A stretch of 64,000 nucleotides of DNA from Sphaerolaimus hirsutus (GCA_964036195.1 OZ038453.1:1984001-2048000); one strand, 5' to 3'. Positions 34,515-46,317 are shown, counted from the stretch's first letter. Made by a program: numbers and translations. The notes: generated from the letters alone by a model not told the origin.

Positions 34515-36272
34515 TAGTGATGTTAAAGGCACCGGGAAAAATGGCACCGCACCGCACCGGCACCTTTGCCAACGCATGAAAAGGGCACCTGGCACCCTGG
34601 GGCACCTGGCACCCTGGGGCACCGGCCAGAAAATGGCACCGCACCGCACCGGCACCGGTGCCTTTTGGAAAAAATGGCACCGGCACCGAAGGGCACCGGC
34701 GGGTTGCCGGTGCTAGCACCGAAAGGCACCGCACCGGGCTGGAATTTCTGAAGGAAATATCGGGCAGTTTCTCAGTGGTCTCACCTTTGGAAGTGCATAT
34801 TTCCATGAATTTTTAACCGATTTTGATGGTTGAGCACTTAAAATGATCAGAATGATGTGGCAATCACTTTCTTGAAGCAATTACAATGATTACTAATGAA
34901 AGATAAAATATTTAATTCACTACAATGTCCATAGCCACTATTGTCTACTGATCGGAGTCGTTGCTGTACCAGAGTTGCGAAAGCGTATTTACGCTTACCC
35001 GAAATACCCGGGTAAATGGGTATTTATACTTACGCTTACGCTTTCATAAAATACCCGTACGCTTTATTACGCTTTCCCGGCCGAAATACCCGGGTACTAA
35101 AAGCGTAAAAAAGTTTTTCACATGGTCCAGTTTTATGCTTTTGTAAAAAGTGTAAAAATACAAAAAAAGAAAGTGAACGAAACTGCATACCAAAAAAATG
35201 ACAGCATGTGTGCAGTAATGCACTGGAAATCGTGGCACATGTAAAAACAAATTGTGTCGCAATATGAATGTCACTTTTATACTGTGTCCTCGGGCAAAAT
35301 ATTGAGATGGCTTTAGAATAGAAATTTTGCGGCCAAACATGCACGACGTCCGAGTTTGAAAATGAAGATGACATAAGTACATAGTATTTATGTCTTATGT
35401 TTACGCTATTAGAAGAAATGCGGTAAGTATTTATGAGAATTAGGTATAAATACATCACAAAAATCGCCAGCACAAAGTCCGAGTTCAGAAATGAGGATTA
35501 ATTAACTGTCGCTGCCGATTAATTGCTATCAACATCTAAGGGCAGACTACCCAAGTAGACATCTGGAAAATGTCGCTGAAAGCTTTATTTTGAACGAATT
35601 CACTGAGCAAAAACTCCCTGAAATTTTTTTACGCTTACGCTTTATTTTACGCTTTCCTAGGTATTTAAAAAATACCTTACGCTTTTAGTATCCACACTCA
35701 AAATTTGGAAAGTGTATTTACGCTTACGCTTACGCTTTCCAAAAATACCGGTATTTTAACAACTCTGTGCTGTACAGAGAATGGAACTATCTCTGTCATA
35801 AACTGACAACAAATTTTGAACAAAAACGTAAGATAAATATAAAATATAAAAATGATTTAAAATTCTACAAAGTTTGGATTCACTTGTCAGATCACGTATC
35901 GGGTATAATGGATTTCACAGTAGGTATATTTATTTGATGGGAGGTTTACAAAATAGGCAAAAACGGTTGGGTAAATATATCGCTGTTTTTTGAAATATGA
36001 ATAAGCACATAGTATTGACAAAATTGCACAGCACATGAAGCCTTGGCCGGTGCCTTTCCGGTGCCTTTTAGTTTGGCCCTGGTGCTAGCACCTTTGGCAC
36101 CGGCAAAAAAATGGCACCGCACCGCACCGGCACCGGTGCTATTCTGAAAAAAATGGCACCGGCACCGGCATGGCACCTCTGAAGATTGCAATGGCACCGC
36201 ACCAGCACCGGTGCTGGTGCCCTTCGGTGCCCAGCACCGGGGCACCGGTGCCCCGGTGCCTTTACATCACTA
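34515..36272. mobile_element. hAT-like element A (TAGTGATG ends, GGCACC words)
   Basis: Ends TAGTGATGT and ACATCACTA with the 8-bp duplication GTTCTCAC (34507-34514 and 36273-36280). Both ends carry arrays of GGCACC and GCACCG. The middle holds another element (34970-35767) and no transposase. A piece of its middle (about 34745-34810) is also found inverted at about 47420-47500. Confidence 0.9.
34970..35767. mobile_element. hAT-like element F1 (ACGCTT words)
   Basis: Ends CAGAGTTGCG and AACAACTCTG with the 8-bp duplication TGCTGTAC (34962-34969 and 35768-35775). Both ends carry many TACGCTT and AAGCGTA words among ATACCCGGG motifs. Non-coding. It is nested in element A. Confidence 0.9.
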
Positions 36273-36490
36273 GTTCTCACATAACAGAGTCATTGTTTTT
36301 AACGTGTGTTTTGCATTACCCAGATGACAAACCGCAGCCTTTGTCATTTACGTTCTCTATACACTAAATTTGGGGGGGGGTATTTCGAGGGGGGGGGTTT
36401 ATAAGTTCATAGTGTCCATTTTGAGGGGGGGTATTTCGAGGGGGGGGGGGTATTTCGAGGAAATACGGTATACATTTTTTCAAGTACCAT

Positions 36491-36855
36491 CACAGTGAAA
36501 CGCAACTATCTGACAACTCGCTGCCAGCTTGCTTGCCAAACAACTAAAATGGTGCCAGCTTGCTGACAATAAATTACAGCTTGCTGCCAACTCGCTGACA
36601 GTAAGCAATGGGCTGGTTTCAGCTCGCTGACAACCCATATAAAACATGCTGTTCACGTGTGTGCAGCTTGCTGACAACTCGCTGCCAGCTGTGCAGCTGC
36701 TGGAGAAATGTACCCCAACTTTCTGCCACTCGCTGACAACTGTGTTCCAACTCTCTGCCACTCGCTGACAACTATGTTCCAACTCGCTGCCAACAGTAAA
36801 CAAAGCATTGTAAGCCAGTTGGAAGCGAGTTGTCAGAGAGTTGCGTTTCACTGTG
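36491..36855. mobile_element. CACTA-like MITE M2
   Basis: Termini CACAGTGAAACG and CGTTTCACTGTG with the 3-bp duplication CAT (36488-36490 and 36856-36858), with GCTGACAAC and GCTGCCAGC arrays as in M1. It lies 20 bp from the family R element to its left. Confidence 0.7.
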
Positions 36856-36990
36856 CATGTTTCTTCTTATAGAAGTGCACCATTATTTTTTTGTCAACTT
36901 TTTGACCTGCCATTCTACTGGAGGTGCTGTTCTATTCGAGGCTGTCATTCTATTTTTTTCACCAATTTTTTCACAGATTTCTCATTTCAA

Positions 36991-37260
36991 CGTACCTTAT
37001 TTCTTTGAAATACTCCCTTCAAAATACCCCCCTCAAAATGGGCACTATTGATTTATTGCCCCTCGAACCCCCCCCCCCCTCATTTTGAGTGTAATGAAAA
37101 TGTAAATGACAAAAGCTATGGTTTGTGATCTGGGCAATTCAGAAGAGACGTGAAAACAATGACTGTGTTATGTAAACACACCTGTTTTATAACATTTACA
37201 TACTTACCCTAAATCCTAGAATAAGACCCCAGGGGAGTTATTTTTTTGTCAGGTGGAGTT
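36991..37260. repeat. MITE, family R, partial
   Basis: CCTTATTTCTTTGAAATACT followed by the family interior (ATGTAAATGACAAAAGC). The right side runs into a second, differently worded end (CCCTAAATCCTAGAATAAGA) at about 37205. Confidence 0.5.
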
Positions 37261-37401
37261 TTTAGGGGTGGAGTTATGCAAGGGGGAGTTTTTCAAGGGG
37301 GAGTTAGTTTTTCCTCAGAAAACTTGGACTTAATTCAGTTTATGGATGCTGTCTGTCAACTCATGAAAGTCACTGCTTCAATGCCCAACAACAAAAATGT
37401 G

Positions 37402-37834
37402 TACCGTATTACCTCGAATAAACCCCCCTTGAATTAACCCCCCCCCCTCGAATTAAACCCCCCTCAAAATGGGCTGAGGAAAAAATACCCCCCCCCTCGA
37501 AATACCCCCCCCTTCGGAATGATGTATGTCATGTGCATAATAAATACTTCATGTATGCAATGTACATGATGTATATTACTGTTAATTTGCATTGCAGCTA
37601 CACATAGAGTAGTTTGTGTAGCTATCAACGTTTTTATGTCCAAATATATCCTGTTTAGACACATTTATTACCTGTTTTGGGTATGCAAATGCCTACTATT
37701 TACTACGATCCTTACAAAAATTTCTGACGAAAAAAAAACCCCCCCTCAAATGAACCCCCCTCAAATTAACCCCCCCTCAAATTTTGCTGGCGAAATAATA
37801 AACCCCCATGGGGGTATTTCGAGGTAATACGGTA
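37402..37834. repeat. MITE, family R, intact copy R8
   Basis: TACCGTATTACCTCGAATAA on the left and TTATTTCGAGG-type ends (GGGTATTTCGAGGTAATACGG) on the right, 433 bp including the flanking TA. Its interior supplies the empty-site sequence for the nested copy at 61543-61976. Confidence 0.85.
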
Positions 37835-38258
37835 TACTGTATTTCCTTGAAATACCTCTGGGGGTGATTGTTTCAGAGTGAGAATTTTGAGGGGGGTGGG
37901 TTAAACAAGGGGTGTATTTCGAGGGGGGGGGGGTAATTAGTTCGACATTTCGAAATTTTCTTGAAATTCCAGTACTCAATTGTCATCTGTATTCTGTAAC
38001 GTACGCAGATGTAGAAAAATGCAATGACAACTGCCATAATATGCTGTTCTATGTAACAATTCATTGTTTTTAACATGTGTTTTGCATTGCCTGAATCACA
38101 AACTGCAGGTTTTTTTCATTAACATTCTCTTTACACTCAATTTGGGGTGGGGGTATTTCGAGGGGTGTGGGCTAATAAATTGATAGTGGCCATTTTGATC
38201 GGGGGGTATTTCGAGATTGGGAATATTTTGAGGGGGAGTATTTCGAGGAAATATGGTA
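37835..38258. repeat. MITE, family R, adjacent copy R9
   Basis: TACTGTATTTCCTTGAAATA on the left and GTATTTCGAGGAAATATGG on the right. It abuts R8 directly. Confidence 0.8.
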
Positions 38259-38268
38259 CACTGAATAC

Positions 38269-38975
38269 TAGGGATGGCCGAGGGTTTCTTTCAAAGGTAG
38301 TTTTAAAATAAAAAACATTTTTTTTTAAAAACCTGACCATCGAAACCGTTTTTTTTTTTTAACTTGGACAACTTTTTTAGTACTGAGCACTAGGTATTTT
38401 GCTTTTTTTGCTCGCAAGCACGCAATTTCACCTGCACTTTACTATTTTTGGTGGTTTTCATTGGCTTTGAGGCATTTCTAGTGTAAAAGCTGCCATTTGT
38501 TCCTGCTATTCTGTCATGATAAGCCATGCTATGTTAGTTTAGTATATAATATCCAGTCAATGTGCTTCCAACCCTCCATATACTTGTACAGTGTGAAAAA
38601 TCACTGCTAATTAATTAGCTTTGTATTGTAACCTATTAAACTTTATTCCATGGGCATTTGACATCACTTAAAGTCATGAACATTTGACAAAAGCCAATAT
38701 ACATAATAAGTCATCATAAAACAGATATTTTTGACAGAAATCACTACTTATAATGCTATCCCATGACTCTGCAGCCATTCTATGGCTATATATAACATCG
38801 CAAAGTGCTGTCACCTGTCTGATTTACCTGTATATGTTGACTCATAACATAACCATATCTGGGGGCTTATGAAAAAAAAGGTTTTATTTTAAAATAACAC
38901 CCTTTTTTGAAAAAAATGTTTGTTTTTTTATAAAAAAACCTTGACATATAAAAAAAGCTTTTTCGGCCATCCCTA
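38269..38975. mobile_element. hAT-like element L (TAGGGATGGCCGA ends)
   Basis: Ends TAGGGATGGCCGA and CGGCCATCCCTA with the 8-bp duplication CTGAATAC (38261-38268 and 38976-38983). Subterminal stretches are runs of A and T with AAAAACC and GGTTTT words. The middle has no transposase. Confidence 0.9.
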
Positions 38976-38983
38976 CTGAATAC

Positions 38984-39405
38984 ACAGTATGTATCTGCTC
39001 TTGTGTAATATTCTGTATAATATTCTTTTGTATTTTACTATTTTCATTGAAAGGGGTGAGTTTTTCAATAGGGGGGAGTAATTTGAGGGGGGACTTTTTT
39101 TCTCACCTTGTAAACAGGGAGAGTTATTCAAGGGCCAGAGTTAATTGAGAGGGGTCTTAATTGAAGATTTGCGGTATGTAAGTCTGTAGACTCTTATACA
39201 TGGTGTTTTTGTTGTGTTTTTCAACATCTGTGTATGTTACAAACAACAAATTAGTAAACTCGGCAGACATTTTGGAAGTCATTGTTCTACAGGATTTTTG
39301 TATGAGTGTGAATAAATAAACTTGGGACACGTCCAGGTTCCTTGCGTTTCATACACACAAGTTTAAAGACGCACAATTTCTGTTCGCGTCACCGATAATG
39401 GTTGT
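38984..39405. other. No gene seen
   Basis: Holds a degenerate family R fragment (GAGTAATTTGAGGGGGG at about 39080) and otherwise nothing I can support. Confidence 0.5.
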
Positions 39406-41009
39406 TAATGGCGGCCCACATACCAGTTGACACTTGTGTTGACTTAATTACATTGTGTCACCGGTCTTAAAAGTTTGTTGTTATGAAATACAAGCATTTG
39501 GACTTGTGCCAAATTCATACATACTTTTTTGGAGGAAATGGCATTGCAACGTTAACATCATAACATCCGACATAAGACCTTACAATTCAACGTTATTTAC
39601 CGATTTGTCTATCAAACTCATATCATTCTCACATAAAAAGTCTGATCAAATGTATCGCAAACTGAATGGAATCTGTCCATTCAAGTTCGTATTAAAAAAA
39701 CATACATTATTCGTAACCAAGGGCTGAATCCCCAATTTGTTTTGTGTCCGCCGAGTTTACTGGGAGTTCAAAAATTTCATTATGAAAGCAACAACAAGGC
39801 ACCATTTCTGCAAATTGGCAGCTAGAAACTTAAGCAACAAGATAGAATGCTTTTATATAATTTTACATACACTTGAATTTTTGTACAATTTTACTAACAT
39901 TTTACAAAAATGTGTATTTTAGTAAAATTTTATTTCCATTTTATTTTATTTTATTCTTTTATTTTTCATTTTATTTTATTTTTTTTCTGAGATTTTGTCA
40001 ACCCAGCTGATCATCCATTTTTGACTTATTTTTTGTGTTTTGGCACACTCACAGCAAGTTCTATGTGCCATTCTATTGGAAGCACTGTCCAATTCGAAGC
40101 TGCCATTCTATTGTTTTTGTGAGAGCAAAGATGTGCCAAAAACTGCTGTTCTATTGGAGGTGATATTCTATTGGAGTATGCCATTATATTAGAAGAAATG
40201 TGGTAAATGTAAATACATTTTTATAACTATGATTTGTACTTAACCAATATCAGCCACTCCCCATAACCAGGAAGCGGGAAGAAATGTTTGTGGAACCAGA
40301 CATCCTGCTGGAGTGGTGAAAAGTCCCTGTGCTGCAAAGGGACCTATCAGTTGTCTCATGATCAAAAAAAAAAGTGGGGCTGCCACAACTAGGTGCTCCT
40401 TTCCCAGGGAAATGACTCCTGCATTATTGATTTTTTCATTGCGCAAATGTGCCAGATGTAAATTGTGATTGAATGATTGGGAAATTGTGAATGGTAATTG
40501 GTGTTTTGAAGCAAAACCGTATACACTCAAATAATCCTGGGGAATTACTTTTTATTCAGATTTTTTTGAGGGGGGGACTATTTGAGCAGGGATTATCATT
40601 TCAAGAATCTTCAAGTCAAAAATTTCAAGCATGTTTATGTTAACTGATTTCATGAAACATCCTTTTTTTACTAAATAACATGCAATTGGATGCAAAAACT
40701 TTATTGTATGCCAAAGGAGGGATTATTATTTTTCCTCACTTGTCAAAAAGGGGGGAATTGTTCGTGGGGGGGGGGGATTATTCAAGGCAAGGGAATTATT
40801 CAAGTATATATGGTACTCACTAAATAATGTCACTATGTACACTGATTGTTGTGATCATGCTGTACTCGACAGAAACGATAAACTTCATTGATAAACATGG
40901 TCAAAAAGTCAATAATCATATCAAAGTCATGCAGTTGATGGTCTACAGGATTTTCTCAGGAGTGTGTGTAAAGTGCGGATCTCACTTCATATATTTATTT
41001 GTTTGTCAA
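39406..41009. repeat. Interspersed repeat segment, copy 2 (partner 316-1954)
   Basis: Collinear with 316-1954, including its internal family R MITE (40517-40815). The match stops at TTTGTCAA, where an array of AACCGA words begins. Confidence 0.75.
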
Positions 41010-41021
41010 CGTTAGGGTAGA

Positions 41022-42075
41022 AACCCGAACCGACCCGAACTGAACCGAACTGAACTGAGAACCGAGCACTATTTTGGAACCGAGAACCGAGAACTAGTGA
41101 TGGAATGGCGCCATGGCGCTGGCGCCATTTGAGGGCGCCAAAGGGCGCCGCGCCATGGCGCCATTGGCGCTTGGCGCCCTTTTTCTGTGGCGCCCTTGGC
41201 GCCTGGCGCCCACTTTCTGAAAGGCGCCATGGCGCCCTTGGCGCTTGGCGCCCTTTCTCCGTGGCGCCCTTGGCGCCTGGCGCCCTGCCCTAAAAGGGCG
41301 CCAAAATGGCGCCAGCATGTTTCAAGGTGAGTGCTGCGTGTATGAATAAAAAAGGAAAAACGGGTCTGTGAATGATCAAAATTCACTGGAAAATAGACAA
41401 AGTGGTGTGAGTGGATGTATATGTTTCATCCAATTTTTATCAGATGCGTGTAACGGATCAGAAGCTGAGCATGATAGACCGGTGAACTTGCAAACTCGTA
41501 AATCAACGGATTGAAATTATCGGAATTCCGTTGTCGTCCGCTTCAAGAAAACATAAATTGGAAAATCTATTTGAAGTGCATTCATTGTTTTGTCGAATGA
41601 GAATTTTCAAAGTGTTTGAATTGAATTTCACGTGTGAGTGCGGTTTTTGCACAAAAGTTTGTTGCTAGTCTCATTTTTGCTGATTACATCCTGGAGAACA
41701 TGAATAAAGAAGTGAATGTGTGCACTACAGTGCTGGAGAAGCATTTTTAGCGCACGCAGGGTATTCTACTCGCTTTTTTATCCTGGCGCCATTGGCGCCT
41801 GGCGCCCTTCTTTTCAATTGGCGCCATGGCGCCCTTGGCGCTTGGCGCCCTCTTTCCGTGGCGCCCTTGGCGCCTGGCGCCCACTTTCCGAATGGCGCCA
41901 TGGCGCCCTTGGCGCTTGGCGCCCTTTTTCTGTGGCGCCCTTGGCGCTTGGCGCCCAGTTTCCGAATGGCGCCATGGCGCCATTGGCGCCTGGCGCCCTT
42001 TTTTCTGGCGCTTTTCCATCACTACCGAGAACCAGAACTGAGCTTGAGAACCGAACCGGAACGGAGAACCTGCCC
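41022..42075. repeat. AACCGA word array, split by element B
   Basis: GAACCGA and GAACTGA words run from 41028 to 41094 and resume at 42025-42065. This is probably one terminal array of an unresolved element into which element B inserted. Confidence 0.6.
41095..42024. mobile_element. hAT-like element B (TAGTGATG ends, GGCGCC words)
   Basis: Ends TAGTGATGG and CCATCACTA with the 8-bp duplication CCGAGAAC (41087-41094 and 42025-42032). Dense arrays of TGGCGCCATGGCGCC and TTGGCGCTTGGCGCC at both ends keep Ala/Trp/Arg-rich frames open on both strands by repetition alone. The middle is non-coding. Confidence 0.9.
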
Positions 42076-42312
42076 TTATACCCGGAACCAAATTAAATAC
42101 CTAAAAGAACCAAAGTTTTTGAGTAATCTAAAGTTTGAAAAAGAAATTTTAAAGCATTTTTTCAACACCTACATCTAAGATATTTTTAAACATCAGCTAA
42201 AAATCTTGGTGCCTGTTCACTCTGTGTTATTATTGTACAGGAGCGTCTAATTTCACACACACATTATCACTGGTGGTAGTTTTCACTGGTTTTGTTGCAG
42301 TTTTTATTATAG

Positions 42313-42490
42313 TTGGCAAAACGTTTTTACGTTTGTACCTAAAAAATATGTGTACTCGCATACTTTGTAAATACATTCCTTCAGAAAAAGTACCAGTACT
42401 CGTTTATTTGTCTACTTTTTGAAAGTACGCAAGTGCAGAAAACATACTTTTACGTTTACACTTTTAAAAAATACCAGTATTATAAGAACT
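42313..42490. repeat. Degenerate F-family element
   Basis: Ends near ATACCAGTATTATAAGAACTCTG-like sequence (AATACCAGTATT then AACTCTG) and carries GTACTTTT and TTACGTTT words. No duplication found. Confidence 0.4.
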
Positions 42491-42952
42491 CTGATTTCTG
42501 CATTCTACCATGAAATAATAAGCTGTGATATGCTACTGTAGTATGAAATATCCAACCAATGTATTATACTTACACATGTACAATTATGTACCGCAAATCC
42601 TGGAATAAGACCCCCTCAAATAACCCCATCACCCCTTGAATAAATCCCCATTGGCGAGGCGAGGAAAAAATACCCCCCCTTGAAAAACTCCCCCTCTTGA
42701 ATAACTCCCCCCGTTGGATGACAATGATACAATACATGAATACAGGGGTGGGCATCTTCAGTTACCGCTGGAAAAACGCGATAGCTTGCGCTACAGTTGA
42801 GCTATGACCGTGAAATTTTAACACGATAAACTAGACTCCATAGGACAACTATTCTGAAGTTTGCAACCCAAACGGCCTGATATTGGCTGAGCTATAGCAC
42901 ATCGAATTTTTGGTGGCAAATTACTTAAAGGAAGTTAAGAGCACTTCACCTG

Positions 42953-43030
42953 GTTGGTGATTTGGAGCAGTGCAAACAGTGTTGCTTCACATGCAGGAGG
43001 TCCTGGGTTCAATTCCTAACTAAGCCAGCT
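42953..43030 (+). other. tRNA-like stretch with pol III B-box motif
   Basis: Between the left inverted repeat and the transposase ATG lies GGTCCTGGGTTCAATTCC, preceded by TTGCTTCACATGCA, which resembles an anticodon arm. It does not fold into a complete tRNA because the acceptor stem is missing. Confidence 0.3.
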
Positions 43031-43053
43031 ACCTTTTGCACTATTCTGACAAG

Positions 43054-44261
43054 ATGTCGACTGGTTCCCGCTACACGCCGGTCAAGTGGTTCATGATGGC
43101 TGCCTGGTTGATTGCTGAGGGCTCACCGATGGCGGTGCAAACGCAGTGGAGGCGCGAGTTTGGGCGCAACGTGGAAGCACCGACCCGCAAGACCATCAGA
43201 GATGTGCATACGAGTGCTATGACGTATGGCCTGGCGTTGGCGTGTCGACTTCCAGCTCACCCTGTCACGTCGGACACAAACATCGACCGTGTCTGCCTCT
43301 TCTTCGAGGAACAGCCAAAGACATCACAAGTCAAGGCTTCGTCGTCATTGGGCATATCAAGGAGATCGATTGGGCGTATGATGAAACTCGAGGGCTTCCA
43401 CCCCTACAAGCTCAAACTCCATCTGCACCTGGGACCCGAGGACCACGCTTCAAGGGCCGACTTTGCACAGGAGATGCTCGATGCACTGCACGATGGTCAG
43501 GCATCAATAGAGTCGATCATGTTCTCGTATGAGGCGGCATTCCATACTACCAGCCACGTCAACAGGCACAACAGCATCTACTGGGCTCAGGTGAGTTATC
43601 CTGCATGTGATGTTCTTAGAAGTCTACGGTTGAGTAACCACAACAATTTACCACAGACCAATCAAGCCGAACACTACGCGACAAAGCCAGTTGCCTTGCC
43701 AAAAGTGACTGTCTGGGCCGCCGTGTGGCACGGTGGTATTGTCGGACCATTCTTCTACCGAGACAATGTGAAGTTGAACAACTACCTGGAGATGCTGGAC
43801 AACTGTTTGCTGCCCCAACTGCAAGAGATTCCAGCGTTCAGACAACGGGAGCTGGTCTTCCAGCAAGATGGCACGCCACCTCACTGGGGCAGTGATGTGC
43901 GCATGTGGCTCAACAACAAGTTCCCGGGCCGATGGATTGGCAGAGGTTAGTTATCTGGTATGTGCTTGCCACAATTAGACCAACATAAGAAATGTCTTGT
44001 TCAGGCAGAGTGAGCGACAATAGGTTGACAGTGTGGCCAGCACAGTCTCCGGACCTGAGTGTCTGCGACTTCTGGCTTTGGGGCCATGTCAAGCAGATAG
44101 TCTACAGCAAGAAGACAACATTTGACACGGTCGACGAGTTGATTGAAGTGATTAAGGAGTCGTTCAAAGAGTTGAGCACTGAGGTCAGAGTGAAGGCGCT
44201 GCTGTCGTTCGAGAACCGTTTGAATATGATATTGGAGAAGGATGGCGGGTATATTGAGTGA
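43054..44261 (+). CDS. Tc1/mariner-like transposase, intact frame, catalytic Asp replaced
   Basis: Exons 43054-43590, 43657-43945 and 44005-44261 join in frame to about 360 residues, with short introns of 66 and 59 nt. The N-terminal third is the helix-turn-helix DNA-binding part. The catalytic core shows FQQDGTPPHW (second Asp), GRWIGRG and WPAQSPDLSVCDFWLWG (third Asp). Where the family has FSDEAxFH, this copy reads FSYEAAFH (Tyr at residue 159, codon TAT at 43528-43530), so the first catalytic Asp is lost. The protein should therefore bind DNA but not cut. The second acceptor could instead lie at about 44030, which would shorten the Asp-Asp spacing from 46 to 37 residues. The start is the first ATG in frame. 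Confidence 0.9.
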
Positions 44262-44827
44262 TTGTTGTTATGATTGTGCTGAGTGATATGAATTTAAAAA
44301 ACAACTTTTTTGAAACATTTTCCTTGATGAACACCAAGCAGTAGCTAACACATTGGCACAAATTTGCAACCAAAAATTTGGCGTGCCACAGCTCAGCCAA
44401 TATCAGGCCGTTTGGGTTGCAAACTTCAGAATAGTTGTCCTATGGAGTCTAGTTAATCGTGTAAAAATTTCACGGTCATAGCTCAACTGTAGCGCAAGCT
44501 ATCGCGTTTTTCCAGCGGTAACTGAAGATGCCCACCCCTGTACAAAAGCATATTAGCCTACAGCAGCAACAGCAGATACATGATGTGTATGCAGTGTATA
44601 CACACCTTTTTGTTGTTGTTGGACAGTTAAATACATGAATTACATGAGTTCACAGATTAGAACCATGCAATGAATTACGTCCAAGGTTTCGGAGAGAAAA
44701 AAAAACTCCCCCCCTCGAATAACTCCCCCCCCCCTTGAATAACTCCCCCCTCCAAAATGTCTGAGGATAAAATAACTCCACTGGGGTCTTATTCGAGGAT
44801 TTAGGGTATAAAGACTATTAAGGATAT

Positions 44828-45020
44828 ACCGTATTTGCTTGAATAATCCCCCTGGGGGATTATTATTTCATGAAATATTTTTGTTGTTGTTGCTTGTTGG
44901 AAAGTTAAATACACATGAGTTTACAGACTACATCCATGCAATGAATTAAGTCCAAGGTTGCTGAGGAAAAAAATAACCTCTCCCTGAATAACTCCCCCCT
45001 CCAAAACGGCTGAGGAAACA
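44828..45020. repeat. MITE, family R, partial
   Basis: TACCGTATTTGCTTGAATAA on the left. The interior matches the copy at 42589-44808 (CATGCAATGAATTA, GTCCAAGG). The right end is degenerate. Confidence 0.6.
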
Positions 45021-45165
45021 ATAACTCCCCTGGCCCCAGATTTAATTGGGCAGATTATCCCTGAGAGAGAGGACATGACGGGCGTGTCTGGCAATTCAAG
45101 ATTTAATTGGACAGGCATGCCCTCGCCCGCCTGCCCCTTTTTTGCCCAGAACCGCTCAGATTCAC

Positions 45166-45605
45166 TCCATTTTGAAAACGTTGACCTATGTAATCGCCAT
45201 TTTTACCTTTATACACAGTTACCTATTTTTATATTTATGGTGATTTCGAAATTTTTGGCCGGCTGCCACGTTTGCATAAGACGTATGTCCGATTTTTATT
45301 TTTATTTTCGGGACTAAAATCCCTTCTGACCTGCCCTCGCGCCAGGCACCTGACAGCCGCCGCCCGACTGCCAGGCAGATCGAGATTCAATTGCATGCTG
45401 GGCGGCAGCTGTCAGGTGCCTGGCGGGTCGGGCAGGATTCTACTCCCGAAAAGAAAAAGAAAAATCAAAGATACATCTTAAGAAAACTTGGCAGCCAGCC
45501 AAAAATTTCGAAATCGCCATAAATAAAAAAAATCGGTATATAACCATGTAAAATATGAGAATAGCAATTATGAAGGTCGCAGTTTTCATAATGGAGTGAT
45601 TTTGG
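45166..45605. repeat. Palindromic element O containing a smaller one (V)
   Basis: Arms CACTCCATTTTGAAAACG and CATAATGGAGTG are inverted, with ATTTCGAAATCGCCAT-type sequence in both. At 45328-45440 a second palindrome built on GCCAGGCACCTGACAGC and GCTGTCAGGTGCCTGGC interrupts it. A half copy of O lies at about 52185-52315. Confidence 0.6.
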
Positions 45606-45632
45606 GCAAAAAAAATGGGGTCACAGAGTTTG

Positions 45633-45690
45633 CTGTTCTTAAGAACTTAATTGACCCCAAAAATGGGGTCAATTAAGTTCTTAAGCAATC
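45633..45690. repeat. Perfect short hairpin
   Basis: TTAAGAACTTAATTGACCCC and its inverse are separated by only a few bases (AAAAAT). Its function is unknown. Confidence 0.6.
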
Positions 45691-45877
45691 CATGTAACCA
45701 ATAATAATGGGGTCACAGAGGTTGCTCAAGTAACCAAGTGCCAAATGTGCCATTCAACTAACACTTACACATGAGTTATATTTTTGAACTACAAATACAA
45801 AAGAATAGTGTCATTTTTGGTGTGAGATGGTTGAAATAATTTGACATCCCATTCTGTAACACCTTTTCTATGTAAAT

Positions 45878-46317
45878 CAGGGGTCTCCGAGATTTTGGCC
45901 CTCACAGGGGCTAGATAGATAGCAAATCGCTCCTCTGGAGGGATAGATAGCTGGAAAAAAAATTTCTGGGGGGCTGGGGGGGGGGGGCTCCCGGGGGCAA
46001 AATATATAGGCTTTTTCAGTGTATAGAAAGCAGAAAGGAGGAAAAATCACTAAAAACAGGTGAAAAGTACCCAAAATAGGCTAAAAATATTTATATTAAC
46101 ATGTGTATAGGTGAGAGCTGCGATTTTGAAGGTGACAAACTATAAAATAGTGGGGAAATTACCAAGTTTGAGCGAAAATTCAGATGAAATTTCTCAAAAT
46201 TCACTCCATATAGTTAGATACCTGGCCGATTTTGGGGATCGATAGCCAAAAATTTTGCCTCTGGGATAGATACATAGCTTAGCCCCCCCCCCCCCCAGCC
46301 CCCCTAGGAGACCCCTG
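45878..46317. mobile_element. hAT-like MITE X2
   Basis: Ends CAGGGGTCTCC and GGAGACCCCTG with the 8-bp duplication ATGTAAAT (45870-45877 and 46318-46325). The interior is shared with X1 (GATAGATAGCAAATCGCTCC). A decayed third relative lies at about 57480-57600. Confidence 0.9.

Larger units (their letters stand above)
34272..36470. mobile_element. MITE, family R, split by a hAT-like element
   Basis: TA then CCGTATTTCCTCGAAATACC on the left; GGTATTTCGAGGAAATACGG then TA on the right. The family interior is interrupted at 34515-36272. Removing that insert and one 8-bp duplication rejoins CATTGTTCTCAC to ATAACAGAGTC, as in related copies. Confidence 0.85.
42743..44540 (+). mobile_element. Full-length Tc1/mariner-superfamily transposon
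   Basis: It is 1798 bp with TA duplicated on both sides (42741-42742 and 44541-44542). Inverted repeats of about 185 bp begin CAGGGGTGGGCATCTTCAG and differ at only a few sites. It encodes one spliced transposase frame (43054-44261). The closeness of the two arms points to recent insertion. Confidence 0.95.
42589..44808. mobile_element. MITE, family R, split by a Tc1/mariner element
   Basis: The left end TACCGCAAATCCTGGAATAA pairs with TTATTCGAGGATTTAGGGTA on the right, with the TA at both ends included. The interior is interrupted at 42743-44540 at a TA. Confidence 0.8.

Noticed and set aside
41095-42024. Long open frames rich in Ala, Trp, Arg and Pro on both strands
   Set aside because: They arise from the GGCGCC word arrays of element B. 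Several frames on both strands are open at once, and none has a start context or conserved domain.
43146-43532. Second open frame overlapping the transposase
   Set aside because: It is a shadow frame of the transposase without any known motif.
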